Assembly: GCA_012064415.1 (NCBI GenBank)
Contig: SSNU01000153.1
Location: 1 to 64,000 of the forward strand
Length of the DNA stretch: 64,000 nt
Direction of reading: 5' to 3'
Origin: Gyrodactylus bullatarudis
Taxonomy: Eukaryota > Platyhelminthes > Monogenea > Gyrodactylidea > Gyrodactylidae
In this document: positions 9,556-22,047 of the stretch, one piece after another
Position numbering within the stretch: the stretch's first letter is position 1
Layout: the number at the start of each line of letters is the position of its first letter
Made by a program: the position numbers and the translations under genes
The notes under the pieces: generated by a model
What the model saw: the letters and a program-made list of their open reading frames with translations, nothing else
Database searches by the model: none
Told to the model about the DNA's origin: nothing

Positions 9556-12420
9556 TTATCAAAATATCGATAAATTTAATTGATTGAAAATAGTATCTTG
9601 AGCATAGAATATTGTTTATAAGCACATTTATTCCTTCTTATTGTTATTTATTGGAGTGAATAAATGTACACATTTTGAGTAAACAAATTAGACACGAAAA
9701 GATGAATTTCCAAAAATACATCGTATTATAACGTTGAGGCTTGCTCACTGTTGTTGATATATCTTGAAGAAAATTATCTCAAATACAAATATACAATTCC
9801 TATGAAGCTGTACGAGAATTGAAAGAAATTATTGTTCAAGTGTTATAAACTTAAACGATATGAATTATTAGTAAGGAACACAAATTTTGCTGAATCGCAT
9901 AAATAGATGAGCCGATATGTCATCAATAATGAGTCATGAGGGTTAATCAGTTAAATCAATAATTCTAGACCCCATTAAAAATGATGGATCTGTCGAAAAA
10001 TATATTTAGCTTTCCTGTTCAATTCTGACGCTTCTTCTCACTTTCAAACCAAAACAATTCTAGGTTGAAAGTTCAGAAAAATAAAAAGTTGTCAATATTC
10101 CAAAACAATAGTCAGGAAGAATATTTTCCAATTTCAATCTCAAGAAAATTCTGAAGGTTACTTTCTGCAAATTCTTCTAGACATGGTATAGAAATTATCA
10201 GCAGAAAAATCTCTTTTGAAAGGTATTAATTTGGTTGAAAATTAAAATTTTTCATTTATTTACTAAATATATCTGCTTCCAAGTAGTCAAAGAGATTTTT
10301 GGGGGGAAGAAATTAACTAATTTGATATTAACAATTTTCATCAAGACATTGGCTCGTGAATCCTTTTTTTTAACTCTGGTGCCTCTCAAATCAGTTTTGT
10401 TTTATTTTCGAATAGCAGAATGAACAGAATTAATGGAAATTTCCTAGGAGTATTGTTCATCAGGGATAACTTTTTAAGAACAATTTTTCCAAAATTCCCA
10501 GATGCCTACATAAATAAAGATGCTTTAGTATTTAAGGGATCTATGTGTGAAATTTCTCTTAGATAAAACCTTTTCCTAGGGGTGATGTCAGTACAACAAA
10601 GTTTTAAAGAAAAGCATTTTTTCACGAAAATAAATCCAACTACTTTTGAGTAGTGTGTACATTTTCTACAGCAATCTATGGTATTTTCGATTGATTCAAG
10701 AAAATACTTGATCTATATGGTTGGCTTGAACAAGTAATTAGCTTTCAACAACAAAAATTCTAAGATTGATTATTTTTAGCTTTCAAAATTCGGAAAAAAT
10801 TGGTTTTTTTGACTTTCAATAAATCGAGATAGGAAAATCATTCAACCTATTTACAACACCCCTACAACATTTTAGAATTCGAATAAAAATACTTTTTTGT
10901 AAGCTTTAGTGATTCTGGAAACTTATGTGATTTTGCACCCTCCTTAGTAAATTATATGTAAATCGGGTATTCAAATTCGTTGATAACCCACACTTGGCTG
11001 AGTCAACTCTTTAAATTATTCTGGAATTTATTTGGGAAATTTTCAAATTTTGAACGTTCTTAATATTCTCTTGATTTATATTTTCATTAAAAATTTCTGA
11101 ATCTTTTATATTCAAAATCCAAAACATAAAAAATCATCAAGAATAAAAATTTTAAACTATTTTTAACTGCATAAAATTGATAAAATTAAAATAAAAAACG
11201 TTCAAAATTTTTAATTTCAGCCAGACATGGTTGAATGATTTCGGAATACCTCAAAGATTATCCAAAAAAAATTTCAGGCAGTTTCATCGGTTTTACGAAA
11301 TTTCATTTGAGTCTAGTAAGTGTTATACAGATTCTCCGAACCTACTGTATTATTTCGAACAATTATTCTTCTCTGACTAGATTAAAGCTGAAATTCAGTT
11401 TCAGTATTACTTTATTTTTATGAATGAAATAAAGCGTGATACAATTGGCTATTCTGTCTCCAAGGAATACATTTTGCAAAAGGCAATAAATCTCTGAAAG
11501 ATGATCCTATAATTACGCATTTTTCAAGATAATAGAGCATATCAATTCCTGCCTAGTACTCAAAATTTGAATAAGAACTGATACTTTTTACATTGCACGA
11601 TTTGAGGTGTAATTAGAGAAGATCCGAATGAATTTCCTTCTCTATTATCTGTATTAGAATGAGACAAAAAGATTCAGGGTGTTTATATTAAAGGATTCAG
11701 TTCTCTTATATAACCCTTTCAGTTCAATCTACCTTCAATATCATCAAAATACAGTGATATTTAGTAGTCTTGGATTAAGTACATCAAAATTACTAAAATT
11801 GACCATAAGTATTTTTATATTATCGCACCAAAACACCTTTTTATGCTTCTGGGTCAATAAATTTCAAATAAAAAAAGTTTTAAAGGTTTTATTTTCGTAA
11901 TTTTAACTTGAATTTTTCCTATTTAATTTTTTTTCAATAGTTAAAAATGATTTTTCTCTTATTTTTCATGAATATTACAATCAAAATGTCAAAAAACGTT
12001 TTAAATTTTAAAATTTTCACAATCTTTTCCCAGAAATGTATTTTGAAGCGAAATTTGATGGGATAATTTTAAAATATTTGACGATTAAATTTTTCATATT
12101 GATGGTAGATTTTAATAATTTTGAAGAAATTTCGTCCGTTATTTAGTATCGGTGTATTATGCAAATTCAATTAAATAAAATTTTATCGCCGAGTTATGAA
12201 AAAAAAAATTTTCGAAAAATTTGAAGTAATTTTAAACCAGCATGATTTTCCGTTTGATCTTAAGTTTGAGTTGAAAATTTAGCTGCTTTCAAGTAGTGGA
12301 AGGAATCAAACTTGATTGACTAATCCATTACCAAATAAGACGTTCCTGTAGAATATATTACCTAAGCACCTTTCTAGTTAACATTTGTAAGTACAGGTGC
12401 TGCACTATTCAATAATCAAT
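9556..12420. other. Long repeat-derived non-coding stretch
   Basis: No gene is supported. Pieces include a foldback-like block near 9960-10090, the coding-like segment at 11219-11320 (inverted match to 8440-8545, frame FIGFTKFHLSLV), and 12040-12150, which matches 2730-2840. Several short open frames (10235, 11235, 11679) have no recognisable content. Confidence 0.45.
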
Positions 12421-12730
12421 AGAGTTGAAAAACAAAAATGTTCCTTGGTCCAGTTTCGTGCGAAAGTCTACTTCCTATTTTTCGATCATTTGTACTGCTT
12501 GAAAATTAATAAATTATGATGATCTGAGATCATTTCAAATTGATCCTTAAAATATTGAATAATGATAATTGGTTTTTATGTCTATTGGTGATCCTGAAAA
12601 ATAACGTTTGGTCCCTCCCACACCATAAAATAAACAAAAATTTAAAATAATGAAAGATTTGCACCAACCTGAATTTTAAAATTCCAGTGTTTCTGAAAAT
12701 TTATTTTTGAATCTAATTTCTCAAACTAGT
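12421..12730. repeat. Foldback family FB2, partial copy
   Basis: The blocks GCGAAAGTCTACTTCCTATT, TTTTTCGATCATTTGTACTG and TGATCCTGAAAAATAACG recur at 14160-14300, 15420-15560 (inverted) and 62340-62560. Non-coding; one side only. Confidence 0.55.
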
Positions 12731-13900
12731 GAGTGTGTGAATTTCCAAAAGATTTTCATAAAATAGAGAAAATCTTTAATTCCCAAATTCATCGAGAATA
12801 CGTGCGTATCATTGATCATTCAGAAAAATAATTTCAATTACATTTAAAAATTCGATTATAATAATAGAAACTTATCTATCACAACAAATCGCTTCAGGAG
12901 ATCACTAGAAATAATGAAATTGAAATTTTCAATGATAAGTTTGAATGATAATTGTATAATTGTCTTCACATGCATTGTTCAACTTGGGGTTAAACTTAAA
13001 TAAACTTATTTAAAGTCAATAAAAATAACCCCTGCCCAATATGATCAGAATCAACTCTCTATCAATAATCTAAAAATCTCAACTTTTTTTAATTTTTAAT
13101 ACCAAGACCTTAATAGACCTACTTCAAAGTACAACGAAGAGTTATTTATTTATTGAAAAAATGTGAATATTCACAAATGAATGGGGGTATGCAAGAGTTC
13201 AAGAGCTTAAAAAAATTTTTCAGGTTGACTTTTTTGTGTATCCATTTTATTTCAGAAAGTAATGTCAATTGAATTTCCTAAATAGAACACAAGACAGAGA
13301 GAGAAGTAGGGACTTGATCTCAAATATTTAAATTTGTTTTGAGCAAATTTAATGAGTTTTATGAAAGGTAGAAAGAAATAAATTCCTGAAAAAAAGTCGG
13401 AGAAATAGAAATTCAATGAAGATGAGTTTACATATATATCGCCCCACCACCCATTTCTACTTTTAGCCTTGACAATTGTTAAAAGAGTAGAGGAAGATGA
13501 TAAAAAATAGCATCTCTTCTCTAATAAATTTTTTTATTTATCAAGTTTCATGAGTTTAAGACTGATTCCTTTTATGCATTTTGTTGTACATTCTCATGTT
13601 TACTCTATTTCATTTTATTGAAAAAAAATTAATTTAGAAATTTTACTTATTTCATTGTCAAAAATAAAAAAAATTTGAATATTAAAAATGTAGCAATTAC
13701 AGTGTTTTTAAACATTTAACTAGCAAAGTGTAGTAGTCAATGGTTATATCGATAATATATGGATTCCATCAGAATCTAACTTGATGGAGATTGTCTTCTT
13801 ACACACCTAGATGTTAGAATTCGGATAAGTGTCAATTCTATAAGTGAGTCAAATAATTTTCAACTCACGGTGGCAGACCAGTGTGTAGGTGGTGTCAAAA
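12731..13900. other. Non-coding interval
   Basis: AT-rich with no recognised gene, repeat or RNA. The stretch at 13860-13900 is slightly GC-richer and leads into the LINE fragment. Confidence 0.4.
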
Positions 13901-13904
13901 CAAT

Positions 13905-14145
13905 GGGAGAGTTTAGTAATAGGAGATGAATTCCAAATTACAATTTATTATGGATAGAGAGGACACAAGTGGAGAGAAATAATTAAGGTTATTCAATACA
14001 AAAGCTTTAGAAGCTTCAAGTCTTAAATTAATCGACTTTGAAAATTTTAAAATTGTGGTTTTAATTTTAGGAAAATTCGAGAGCGGGTCAATTTTAAGTC
14101 CATCAGAACCTAGATCTGAAGTAAAGGAGACAGATTTCAAAAAAA
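13905..14145 (-). pseudogene. LINE fragment (region after the RT palm)
   Basis: The minus-strand frame contains VSFTSDLGSDGLKIDPLSNF, matching the segment FVSLTSDLGF-SISDGLKI of the LINE at 0.4-1.1 kb. In this LINE group the block follows the FADD palm domain. The fragment abuts a foldback FB2 half at 14150. Confidence 0.5.
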
Positions 14146-14149
14146 TGAA

Positions 14150-14425
14150 TAAGAGTAAATATTTTCTTTGTCTAATGATGATCCTGAGAAATTACGTTTG
14201 ATTCCTCTCAGACCTTGAAGTCAACAAAAATTTTCAACTCAAAGTTTAGAAAAACTAAAAAATCGCGCCAGCTCGAATTTTAAAATGTCTCAAAAATCTT
14301 CCAAAAAAATTTTTCTTCAAAATATTTTTTCTAAAATTAGTGAAGTGTACATTTTGAATCATTTACCAAAATATCTTTCAAAAATTTCGATGAAAAAATG
14401 AGATTTTTGCTATAATCATAAATTT
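14150..14425. repeat. Foldback FB2, right-type half
   Basis: It contains TGATGATCCTGAGAAATTACG, AATCGCGCCAGCTCGAATTT and CATTTACCAAAATATC. Its reverse complement matches 15290-15560, so the two halves form a broken palindrome around the FB3 copy. Confidence 0.6.
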
Positions 14426-14600
14426 CCAAATACATCGAGAATCGCTGTATAAATGATGATAGTGATAATCTGGTTTTTCAAAAAGAGTCACTAATGAATG
14501 AGAAGGTTTTTAAAATATTGCTCAATGAGCCAATTGAATCAATTTTATGAAAAGTAACACTCCACAACATTGGTCAATGAAACCAAAAAGTTTTCATCAA
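14426..14600. other. Short non-coding spacer
   Basis: Nothing recognised between FB2 and FB3 pieces. Confidence 0.3.
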
Positions 14601-15045
14601 GCAGATAATTATAATATATAGATTGGAATTCGTAGAGAATAAAATTTTCTACGAGATTTCCAAAAAAATTGGAATTATCTTTTATTTAGATTTTGACACA
14701 AAAAATTACCGTTATTTTTCAATATTTTTTCGCAAAATATTTTTTCCCGCTTTAATTAGAGACATGGACCTCTTGTATACCCATAATTTGGTAACCGTTA
14801 GATTCCTCATTTTATCTTCTATGTGACTTCTGTTTCATATTAAGTTTCATTACTGGAAAAAATGAAATTATTGAAGTGATAGTCTGAAATTTTGTGCAAA
14901 TTTGTGTTTTGGCCAATATCTCAGCTCGTGTGTGCTTTAGCACTATTTTAAGGTCAGATTCGTGATCAGCGTAAAATTTTGGATCAGAAAATCTTATCTG
15001 AAAAAATATCCTGACCCCCCCCACCACCCGTGTTATTATACTTCC
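14601..15045. repeat. Dispersed repeat FB3, copy 2
   Basis: Bases 14885-15040 are the reverse complement of 5175-5300: CCAATATCTCAGCTCGTGTG, TTCGTGATCAGCGTAAAATT and TGACCCCCCCCACCACCCGT. Two overlapping open frames (14623-14826 plus, 14812-15027 minus) fall inside and are not called genes. Confidence 0.6.
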
Positions 15046-15289
15046 AACTCAAAATACAAGGTATAATAAAAAATATTTTATGTTGTCATTATTATTCACA
15101 AAGATGCTAAATGTCAAAGAATCATTTTGTCATATTTCTCTACTCTTGTACAATGAATATTGCACATAATTTATGATGACATATATATGATTGAATCTTG
15201 CCGATCCGATTATTTCGAAAAATAGCTGTACTTTGAATTGACATTCTATGTTTAAGTAATAACCAAAGCTATTCTCGATAATTTTAGGA
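15046..15289. other. Short non-coding interval
   Basis: AT-rich, nothing recognised. Confidence 0.3.
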
Positions 15290-15551
15290 ATCTCATTTTT
15301 TCATCAAGGTATCAACATTTTCAAGATTTTTTGGTAACCGATTCAAAAAATACACTATCACTAATTTGAGAAATTTTTAATTTCGAACTGGTGTTATTTT
15401 TACATTTTTTGAAATTTTAAAAGTTATGAGAGGAATGAAAAGTTATTTTTCTGGATCACCATTAGAAGAAGGTCAAAATTGGACGTAAAGATTTTAGAAA
15501 ACACTTCATTCATGTGCGAAAGTTTACTTCCTATCTTTCAATCATTTTTAC
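15290..15551. repeat. Foldback FB2, left-type half, interrupted by a Penelope-like insertion
   Basis: It matches 14150-14425 in inverted orientation and 62340-62400 in direct orientation (TTTTTACTGCCTGGAAATTC versus ATTATTACTGCCTAGAAATT). The element is cut at its TGCCTGGAAATT block by the insertion at 15564-16273. Confidence 0.6.
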
Positions 15552-15563
15552 TGCCTGGAAATT

Positions 15564-16273
15564 CATAAAGAAAGGCGATGCCAGGTTTGTTAAAAGAATA
15601 GCGCTTTATTTCGTGGCATACTCATCAGCTTTTACATGACAGATTGATATACAAAAATTACAAGAAATGATGAAAATTGATCTGATTGGCCCTTCTTTTT
15701 GTTCACCTCCTTAGAGATGAGTGCGTGTGTGCTTCTTTTGGTACTTCTTTGTAGTTTTCTTGGTGTTGGTATTATGCGAGTACATTTGGTGGTGGGAGTG
15801 TTACCCTGTGCGTGAGTATACTGGTTCTTTGTACAATTGTTAAACGGTCTTTCAATGGAATAGATCATAAACAGGATTTTGAAAAATAATGGTTTGAGTT
15901 TGATTATCTGATTTCTATTAATTTTGAGATATATATATATACAACGTGAGTCTGTTTCAATGGGTCTAGTTTATCTTTATCTGGTTTGGTTTGAAAAATT
16001 GTTTTGAAGAATATTCTAAGGGTTCTGTCTGGGAATGTTTTCTCAAATCTTTCCTTTAGTTTTTTCTTGTATATTGAGCTAGTCTGATCTCCTTTGAATG
16101 GTATGTATAGTCTTATTTCTTGTTTCTCCTCTTCGTTAGGTTTGACTTTTCGTTCCTCTTCTATGGACTTTAAGGTACTCTTGATGAAATTTATGGGGTA
16201 GTAATTTTTTTATAAAAATGTTAGTTTTTCTTTTTCTTCTTCCTCAGATACTATTCGTTTAACACGAGTAAAG
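15564..16273 (-). mobile_element. 5'-truncated Penelope-like element with hammerhead at its 3' end
   Basis: The insertion is flanked by a direct repeat TGCCTGGAAATT (15552-15563 and 16274-16285), a target duplication in the FB2 repeat. The minus strand from 16200 encodes YPINFIKSTLKSIEEE, RLYIPFKGDQTSSIY, KERFEKTFPDRTLRIFF and DKLDPLKQTHVVY, the linker after a Penelope-type RT leading toward the GIY-YIG domain. The frame then ends in a (TA)n tract. The endonuclease is lost, and CA-rich untranslated sequence runs into the hammerhead at 15589-15641. It is dead as a coding element, but it defines a clean insertion. Confidence 0.8.
15589..15641 (-). ncRNA. Type-I hammerhead ribozyme, family 2, copy 5
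   Basis: On the minus strand the core is CTGATGA (15628-15622) and GAAA (15612-15609). Stem I is TAAAAG with CTTTTA (5-6 bp), and stem III is TAAAGCGCTAT with TT at the cleavage site. Loop II contains ATGCCA (15619-15614). The 5' flank TGTCAT (15641-15636) pairs with it with one mismatch, whereas copies 6 and 7 have perfect TGGCAT. The core is intact and activity is predicted. Confidence 0.85.
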
Positions 16274-16285
16274 TGCCTGGAAATT

Positions 16286-16755
16286 GTTAAATTAAGAAAA
16301 TTTGGTTTCCACTCACATCTTCAAAACTTGTAATCAAGATTTTTTTTGAAATGAAAACATTATATTAAAATTAAATTATAAGATACATAAAAATAATAAA
16401 TACAAGGTGCTTTGAGGTTTTTATAAAGTTCAACTAATCATGATCCCCAAGCAAGTGAAGGCAGCACATTAACCCATGCACCTCAGCAGAATCCGGTTCA
16501 ACGACCACTTTTAATATCATCTGTTCAAAAAGGAAACTAAGAACAGAAATCAGTTGATTCTTCAGTTCAAACGTTTATCTCACAGATCCAAGGTCAGACT
16601 TTATTGAACATAAAAGGTCTCATTATCATTCTTCTTTATCAAATGAATACAGTTTGCAAACTTTGTCAAATGAAGATTAGAGTAGAGAAGAGATTTTATG
16701 TAGTAGCAAGCTTAGACCTTAGGTGAGACATAATACAGATCTCAAATCAAAAAGG
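16286..16755. other. Non-coding interval
   Basis: No gene or repeat recognised. GC is a little higher than in the surroundings near 16440-16560, without a readable frame. Confidence 0.3.
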
Positions 16756-17170
16756 TTATTACAATCCTTATTGAAAACTTAATTTTAGATAATTGTAATA
16801 TTTGAGAAGAAAATGATATGAATATGAGAAGTTTCTTAAAGAGAAATTCTTAATTTTAGGCGAGGAGAGTGAAGCGAAAGTTTTTACAATTAAAGCTGTT
16901 CTTCGAAGCCAGACTGGGTCCAAGCCAGATATAGCAATAAGAGAATTATAAGAGTCAATCGATGGAAAGCAAGCATGGAGAAACCTATATTGTATTCTTT
17001 CCATGGTTAGGCAGCAAGAATTTGTAATGTGGGGAAGAAGAGGAGTTATGTAATCTAAATGACATTTGTAATCTTTAATTCTTAGTTCATAGGAAGAGGA
17101 AAATCTATTGATAACATAGATTATAGAATTAATAAGATTATAAGATAAATGTTTTAGAAGAAAACATAAA
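16756..17170 (-). pseudogene. LINE C-terminal fragment
   Basis: The minus-strand frame runs through DYITPLLPHITNSCCLTMERI and QYRFLHACFPSIDSYNSL, the region after the RT where LINE proteins read EY...W/P...iE.iQ..Fl. It continues to about 16768. A second partial copy of its tail lies at 17185-17235 (TTAGGCGAGGAAAGTGAAACG versus TTAGGCGAGGAGAGTGAAGC at 16856). 5' truncated and inactive. Confidence 0.6.
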
Positions 17171-18160
17171 ATAAATACAAGGGTTTTCTTAGAGAATACT
17201 TCTTAAAATTAGGCGAGGAAAGTGAAACGAAAATAATATTATCTGAATAGAAATAACATTCTGGCGATAGGATACATAAATTGCCTCTGATCACTTGAGA
17301 GCTTATTCAAGCATTCAAATAACTGAGAGCATGCAAACTGACTCACAATAGTATTCAAGCTCTTATTTTTATGATCAAGTGTGCATGGGATGTAAGAGAA
17401 AGAATTAGCAACTTAAAGAATTTCATCCCTCAGTCAATATGAATTTAGTTTGACAGCAAAATTTGAACCAACAATGATTAAGTTTGGTCAAACTGAGCTC
17501 TTTAACGTTCCTTTTAGCTGTAGCTATTGAAAGTTTCAAAATATTCTTTTTCATCATCTGCTAACTTTGATTCATTTTACTAACATATTTCCTTTCAAAT
17601 GAGGGGTGAAAAATTATTTTAAGTATCTGTTATGTTGTGTTCTACTGGTGGAACAATGGACAATGTCCTTTGGACATGAATGGTTAAAAAAATCAAAGTG
17701 GTAAAATTCGATAAAAGATAAGGATGAAAGGCTGAAGTAAACCTGAAAACCCTTGAATTTTTTTCTCTAGACCAAATTGCCAATAACGAATTTGACCTCA
17801 AAATCAAATTTCACTATAAGCTGGAACGCAAGTTTGCATATACTTTTAGATCCCAGCTTCGATAGTAAGCAATTTTAATAATTTCATTCTAATTCTGTTA
17901 ATGAAAAACAGAAAAACTCATTACAATCTAGCCTATTCTTATAAATTCTTAAAAATCTCCCACAGAAAAGATCCCAGCTATTCGACTAGAAGCATGAAAA
18001 GCTTTTCTAGACAGAGGTTGATTCTCGGATTAATTAGACTGAGTCTATAAAGCTAGTTAATATGGAGACAAGAAATTTCAGAAAATGGGAATGAATAAGA
18101 ATTTTTACAAATATCACTTTGAACTTCAAAATAACTGTGAGAAGTCTGTGGGTCTATAGA
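17171..18160. other. Non-coding interval
   Basis: Apart from the duplicated LINE tail at 17185-17235, nothing is recognised. An open frame at 17619-17807 (-) has no identifiable content. Confidence 0.4.
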
Positions 18161-18164
18161 GTGA

Positions 18165-18665
18165 GGAAATTTTATAACTAAGGCTAGTTATAATTGACAT
18201 GAATTTGAGAATTCACAATTTTTACAAAAAACTCAGTAATTTTCTTCAGAAAGTAAAGCATTTTCGAAATTCGTTAGATGGCCTAGTTTCGGTCCGATTC
18301 AAATTTTTTATATCTTAACCCTTTCGATGCCGAGATTATTTAACAATTTTTATAAAAGCCAAAATTTAGTTATTAAGATACCAAGTTATTTGGCCAAAAA
18401 TATTACTAATGCAAGTTCACATTTTGGGCTTCAATTTAAACTTTAATTGATCCAGAAACCTATCAAACTGGTAGAGTTATGAAGGTTCAAAAAAATTGGA
18501 AAATGGACTGGGCACCGAAAGGGTTAACAACTCGTGAGCTGAGCTCATTTTATTGTGGAATTTAAAGCATAAATATTTCTTGACTTTTTGGAGAAAAAGA
18601 GAGTTTCTTGTAAAAATAATAGTAAGTTATTATTTTCATGTCTAATAACTTGCTGTGAGATAATA
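18165..18665. repeat. Foldback family FB4, copy split by a piggyBac-type MITE
   Basis: The left piece (AATTGACATGAATTTGAG, TTTTTACAAAAAACTC, GATGGCCTAGTTTCGGTC) and right piece (TTTCTTGTAAAAATAATAG, TTTCATGTCTAATAACTT) match the arms around 35215 and 36500-36640. The MITE at 18319-18523 sits between them, in its TTAA target. Confidence 0.55.
18319..18523 (+). mobile_element. PiggyBac-type MITE, complete copy
   Basis: It is flanked by TTAA (18315-18318 and 18524-18527), with termini CCCTTTCGATGCCGA and GGCACCGAAAGGG. TTAA target duplications and CCCTTT ends are typical of piggyBac elements. About 205 bp, non-coding, nearly colinear with 44506-44707. Confidence 0.85.
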
Positions 18666-19825
18666 AAGGTAAATTTTTTACATTAACTTTAATAGATCGG
18701 CAAATTTCTCAAATTTCGGGTCTATGTCACTACGAAATATTTTTAACACCATTGAATAAATTTTACGGTCGGGCATTTCAAAATTACCAAAATTAAATTT
18801 CTTAAATCTACCACTATCAGGTATTGATTCATTCGAAATTTACTGTGGGTCACGATTAGTATGAATTCTCGTTCGGTCTTTGGACGTGTGGAATTTCATC
18901 TTTACCATTTTCTTGTCCTCTCCATATTTTTTTAGTCTAAATCCTTAAATTATTCTCGATATTATATTTTTAATAATTACTCATAATATCATAATTATTA
19001 AGCGTCTCACAGATCATTTATCTTAAGATTAGTTAGATGAGATGAAATTTGAATTTCGCATCGATTCATTATTTGATGAATCGACTTTTAATACATTATA
19101 CCTTGATTTCCCTCCTAATATGATTAAAATCAATTCCTTTGTATTTGTTCATTCGATTTTAGAGTTATACTTGAGTATCTTTGAAATGAAATTGATAGAA
19201 AAATATAATTTTTCTCTAAAAAATTCCGAAAAAATATTCACCAAATTTCCACTTTTTCAACTTTTGAACCCAAAATTTTTATTGATTTCGATGATTCGAA
19301 ACAGTTAAATGCAGGTATTTGGGATCATCATTAGACGAAGAATGCGAATTTGGCCATAAAGATAAAAGTTAAACTTCCTGATTTTGGATAATTTATCTTC
19401 GGGACAATCGAATAATTCAAATGGTTCGATTTCCCACAGTAATAACGAACTTCACTGAACTTCTACAGGTGAATTCGAATTCTTCGTTCAATTTTGATTC
19501 CAAATATCATCACTAAACTGCGAATCATCAAAATCGATAAAAATTTTGGGTTCAAATGTTGAAAAAGTGGAAATTCAGTGCATTTTCGCAATTCGAAAAA
19601 CGTCCTAATTTTGGTCGGATTAATTTTTTTTCAGAATTTTCGCGAATATCCACATCTTATTAGCTCATTCCATTTTAGAATTCAGAAAATTATTATTTTC
19701 TGTGAATTCGGAGAAAAGTATCGAGTTTTTTGTAAAAATAGTAAATTCTCATCTTCATGTCAACTAGCTTTAGGTATAAAAGGTTCTTCTGAAAAAGTTA
19801 GTCTATATTCCAATTAAAATCTAAT
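18666..19825. repeat. Long imperfect foldback of FB type
   Basis: Bases 19250-19300 (CCACTTTTTCAACTTTTGAA, CCCAAAATTTTTATTGATTT) are the inverse of 19520-19575. The right end 19690-19800 carries the shared FB terminus (TTTTTTGTAAAAATAGTAAA, CTTCATGTCAACTAGCTTTA). The frames at 19042-19308 and 19578-19817 lie in the arms and are not genes. Confidence 0.55.
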
Positions 19826-22035
19826 TGTACCAGTATTTCATAAAATATATTAGATGCCATCATGGATGAAAACAAATTTCCTATCAAATATAACCATCTT
19901 CTTTCACTTTGTTGATCTCAGATTTGTAAAAACAAAATTTTTCCAACTTTAGCTCTAACTATCATAAAATGATGGTTATTTTTTCTCTCAGAGAAGAATG
20001 TAATATTCAAAAGTATTGATAAATTTATTCATATAATTTATTCATAGGAATATAAGCAGTTGAAAAATTATAATTTCACTCTCATGAGATATTCTCTCGT
20101 GGAGATCACTGGGGGTAAGAAATTTCCCATCGGCAAATTGAGAATGCAAAATTTATTACTTAATCTTTCAAAAGAATATTAATCTTTCGAATGAAAAGAA
20201 ACTATTTCTGTTTATAACCAACTATGTAAACTCATGGGTCACATTCGATCTGAAATATTTTCGAAAATTAGTTGATTTGCTGTCAATCGTTTATTTCCAT
20301 TAGAGCCTTCTTTACTAGAACTCTATCTCTACTTCTATGATGGTTAATTTTTGTTTTAGAGATAACTGGCTAAGTGAGAAAACTGTTCAGCTTTCCCAGA
20401 TTATAACAGAATTTTTGAGTTTTTTGGATTACAAAACCAATGACAAGGCTTAAATTGACAAGAAATACTAATCGGGTCGGATTTGAACAAAAAAGTCTTC
20501 TCCCGTATTGATATGATACAGGAAAAATTCGTTTGTGTTTATTTTATTGGATTTTTAGATATAAAAATATTGTAAATGAAGAATTTTAGAAAAAATAAAT
20601 AGAGGGAGATTTGAGTGGAAACTTGCAAAGTTATTCAATTGCCCAATCAAATGAGAAGATGCTAGATCATTCTGAGCCTGAAACCAACACTATTTCTTTT
20701 TATGCTGATTTGAGAAATAAAAAGTATAGATTTTTCCATAAATTATTTTGCCAGTTTCTGTTCGCCCTAGGCTATCGCTAATTAATTGGTCATTCGATAA
20801 GACGGAAGTATTTAGTTTGTAAACTGTAGACGGGACGTAGAATTGCCATTAATGGAAAAAAGAGGGAAAAATATTTTGGCTAAGAAGGAAGCACTCAATG
20901 ATTCAGATGGATTCTGAGAGACTCGAAATAGGTATGAAAAAGAAAACACCAGATTCGGAACAAGCACAAAATTTTGATTCCTTTTTAAAATTTTGAAATA
21001 TCTCACTTTTTAGGAGATGAAAGCAGAAAATTTAACCAAAAATTAAAAAAATTATTTTACTTTGACTGTAACTGAAATAAACGAAAAAAATGATACTGTA
21101 AGGGTAAATTTCCCTAAATTTAATAAGAAATATTTTATATTACTCTTTATCTTAAGAAACTTACAAAAATTATTAGAATTGAGTTGTTTTTAAGATTATC
21201 AATAATAAGATATAGATTTTGCAAATTTGCAATTTCTAGCCTGGGTCGAAATCAGAATGGGCTCTTCAGGAGAATTCAAATGATGGTCCGAAATCAGTTT
21301 ATGAACTGGTTGCAATTTTAAAAATGATTTTGTATTAAAATTAACGTGATGAGAAATTTGCTGAATTTGATTTCGGCCATTTTTCTCATGAAAGCTAAAA
21401 TATTTTTCTCCCAATCATTTTCAATTTATTATAAGTAAAATAAGTCTTACGGATTTCTATCAAAACCTCTTCGATGACTACTATAAAGTAATAATATAAA
21501 TTTTTTCTAGATATTTTTGAGTAAAAACGGAACATGGGTCCCATCACTGCGACTTTAATAGATAATAACTTTGGATAAAAATTTATATAATTCGAACCAA
21601 AATTTTATTCTGGAACCACATTTTCATCCAGGGAAAATGAAATTGAACATATTAGAATTGAAAAATCTATCCCTATTAATTATAATTATTCTATTCTATC
21701 GATGAAGCTTACAATATTTCCATGTAGAAAAATAAATTTTAATTCGATTTCTATAAAAAAACAAGATTTTTATCTTGATTATTAATTAATCCATTCTCTC
21801 TTCGATGACTGTTCGATAATAATTCTTTATTAGGTAAAAAACTATAATCTGAGCATACATAATTTCCTGTTATATAGAACCAAGATATGAATGGTGATTG
21901 AAAACAGAAGGTTAGAAGAGTGGAAACCTCATTTGAGATAAAATTAATGATTCACATATTATTGAAGTGTATTATCAAAATTGACTTTATGTCCACTTTC
22001 CAGTATTCCCAATTCATAACTCATTACAAGGGCGA
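19826..22035. other. Non-coding interval
   Basis: No gene, RNA or clear repeat. Frames at 20812-21006 and 21199-21414 (both minus) are short and unrecognised. Confidence 0.4.
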
Positions 22036-22047
22036 CCAGTTTTTTGA

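Noticed and set aside
15632..15868. 78-codon minus frame as a gene
   Set aside because: It is the untranslated 3' region of a Penelope-like element leading into the hammerhead.
19425..19445. GGTTCGATTTCCC, like a tRNA T-arm (also inverted at 35465)
   Set aside because: No acceptor, D or anticodon arms fit around it; it is part of the FB4 repeat.
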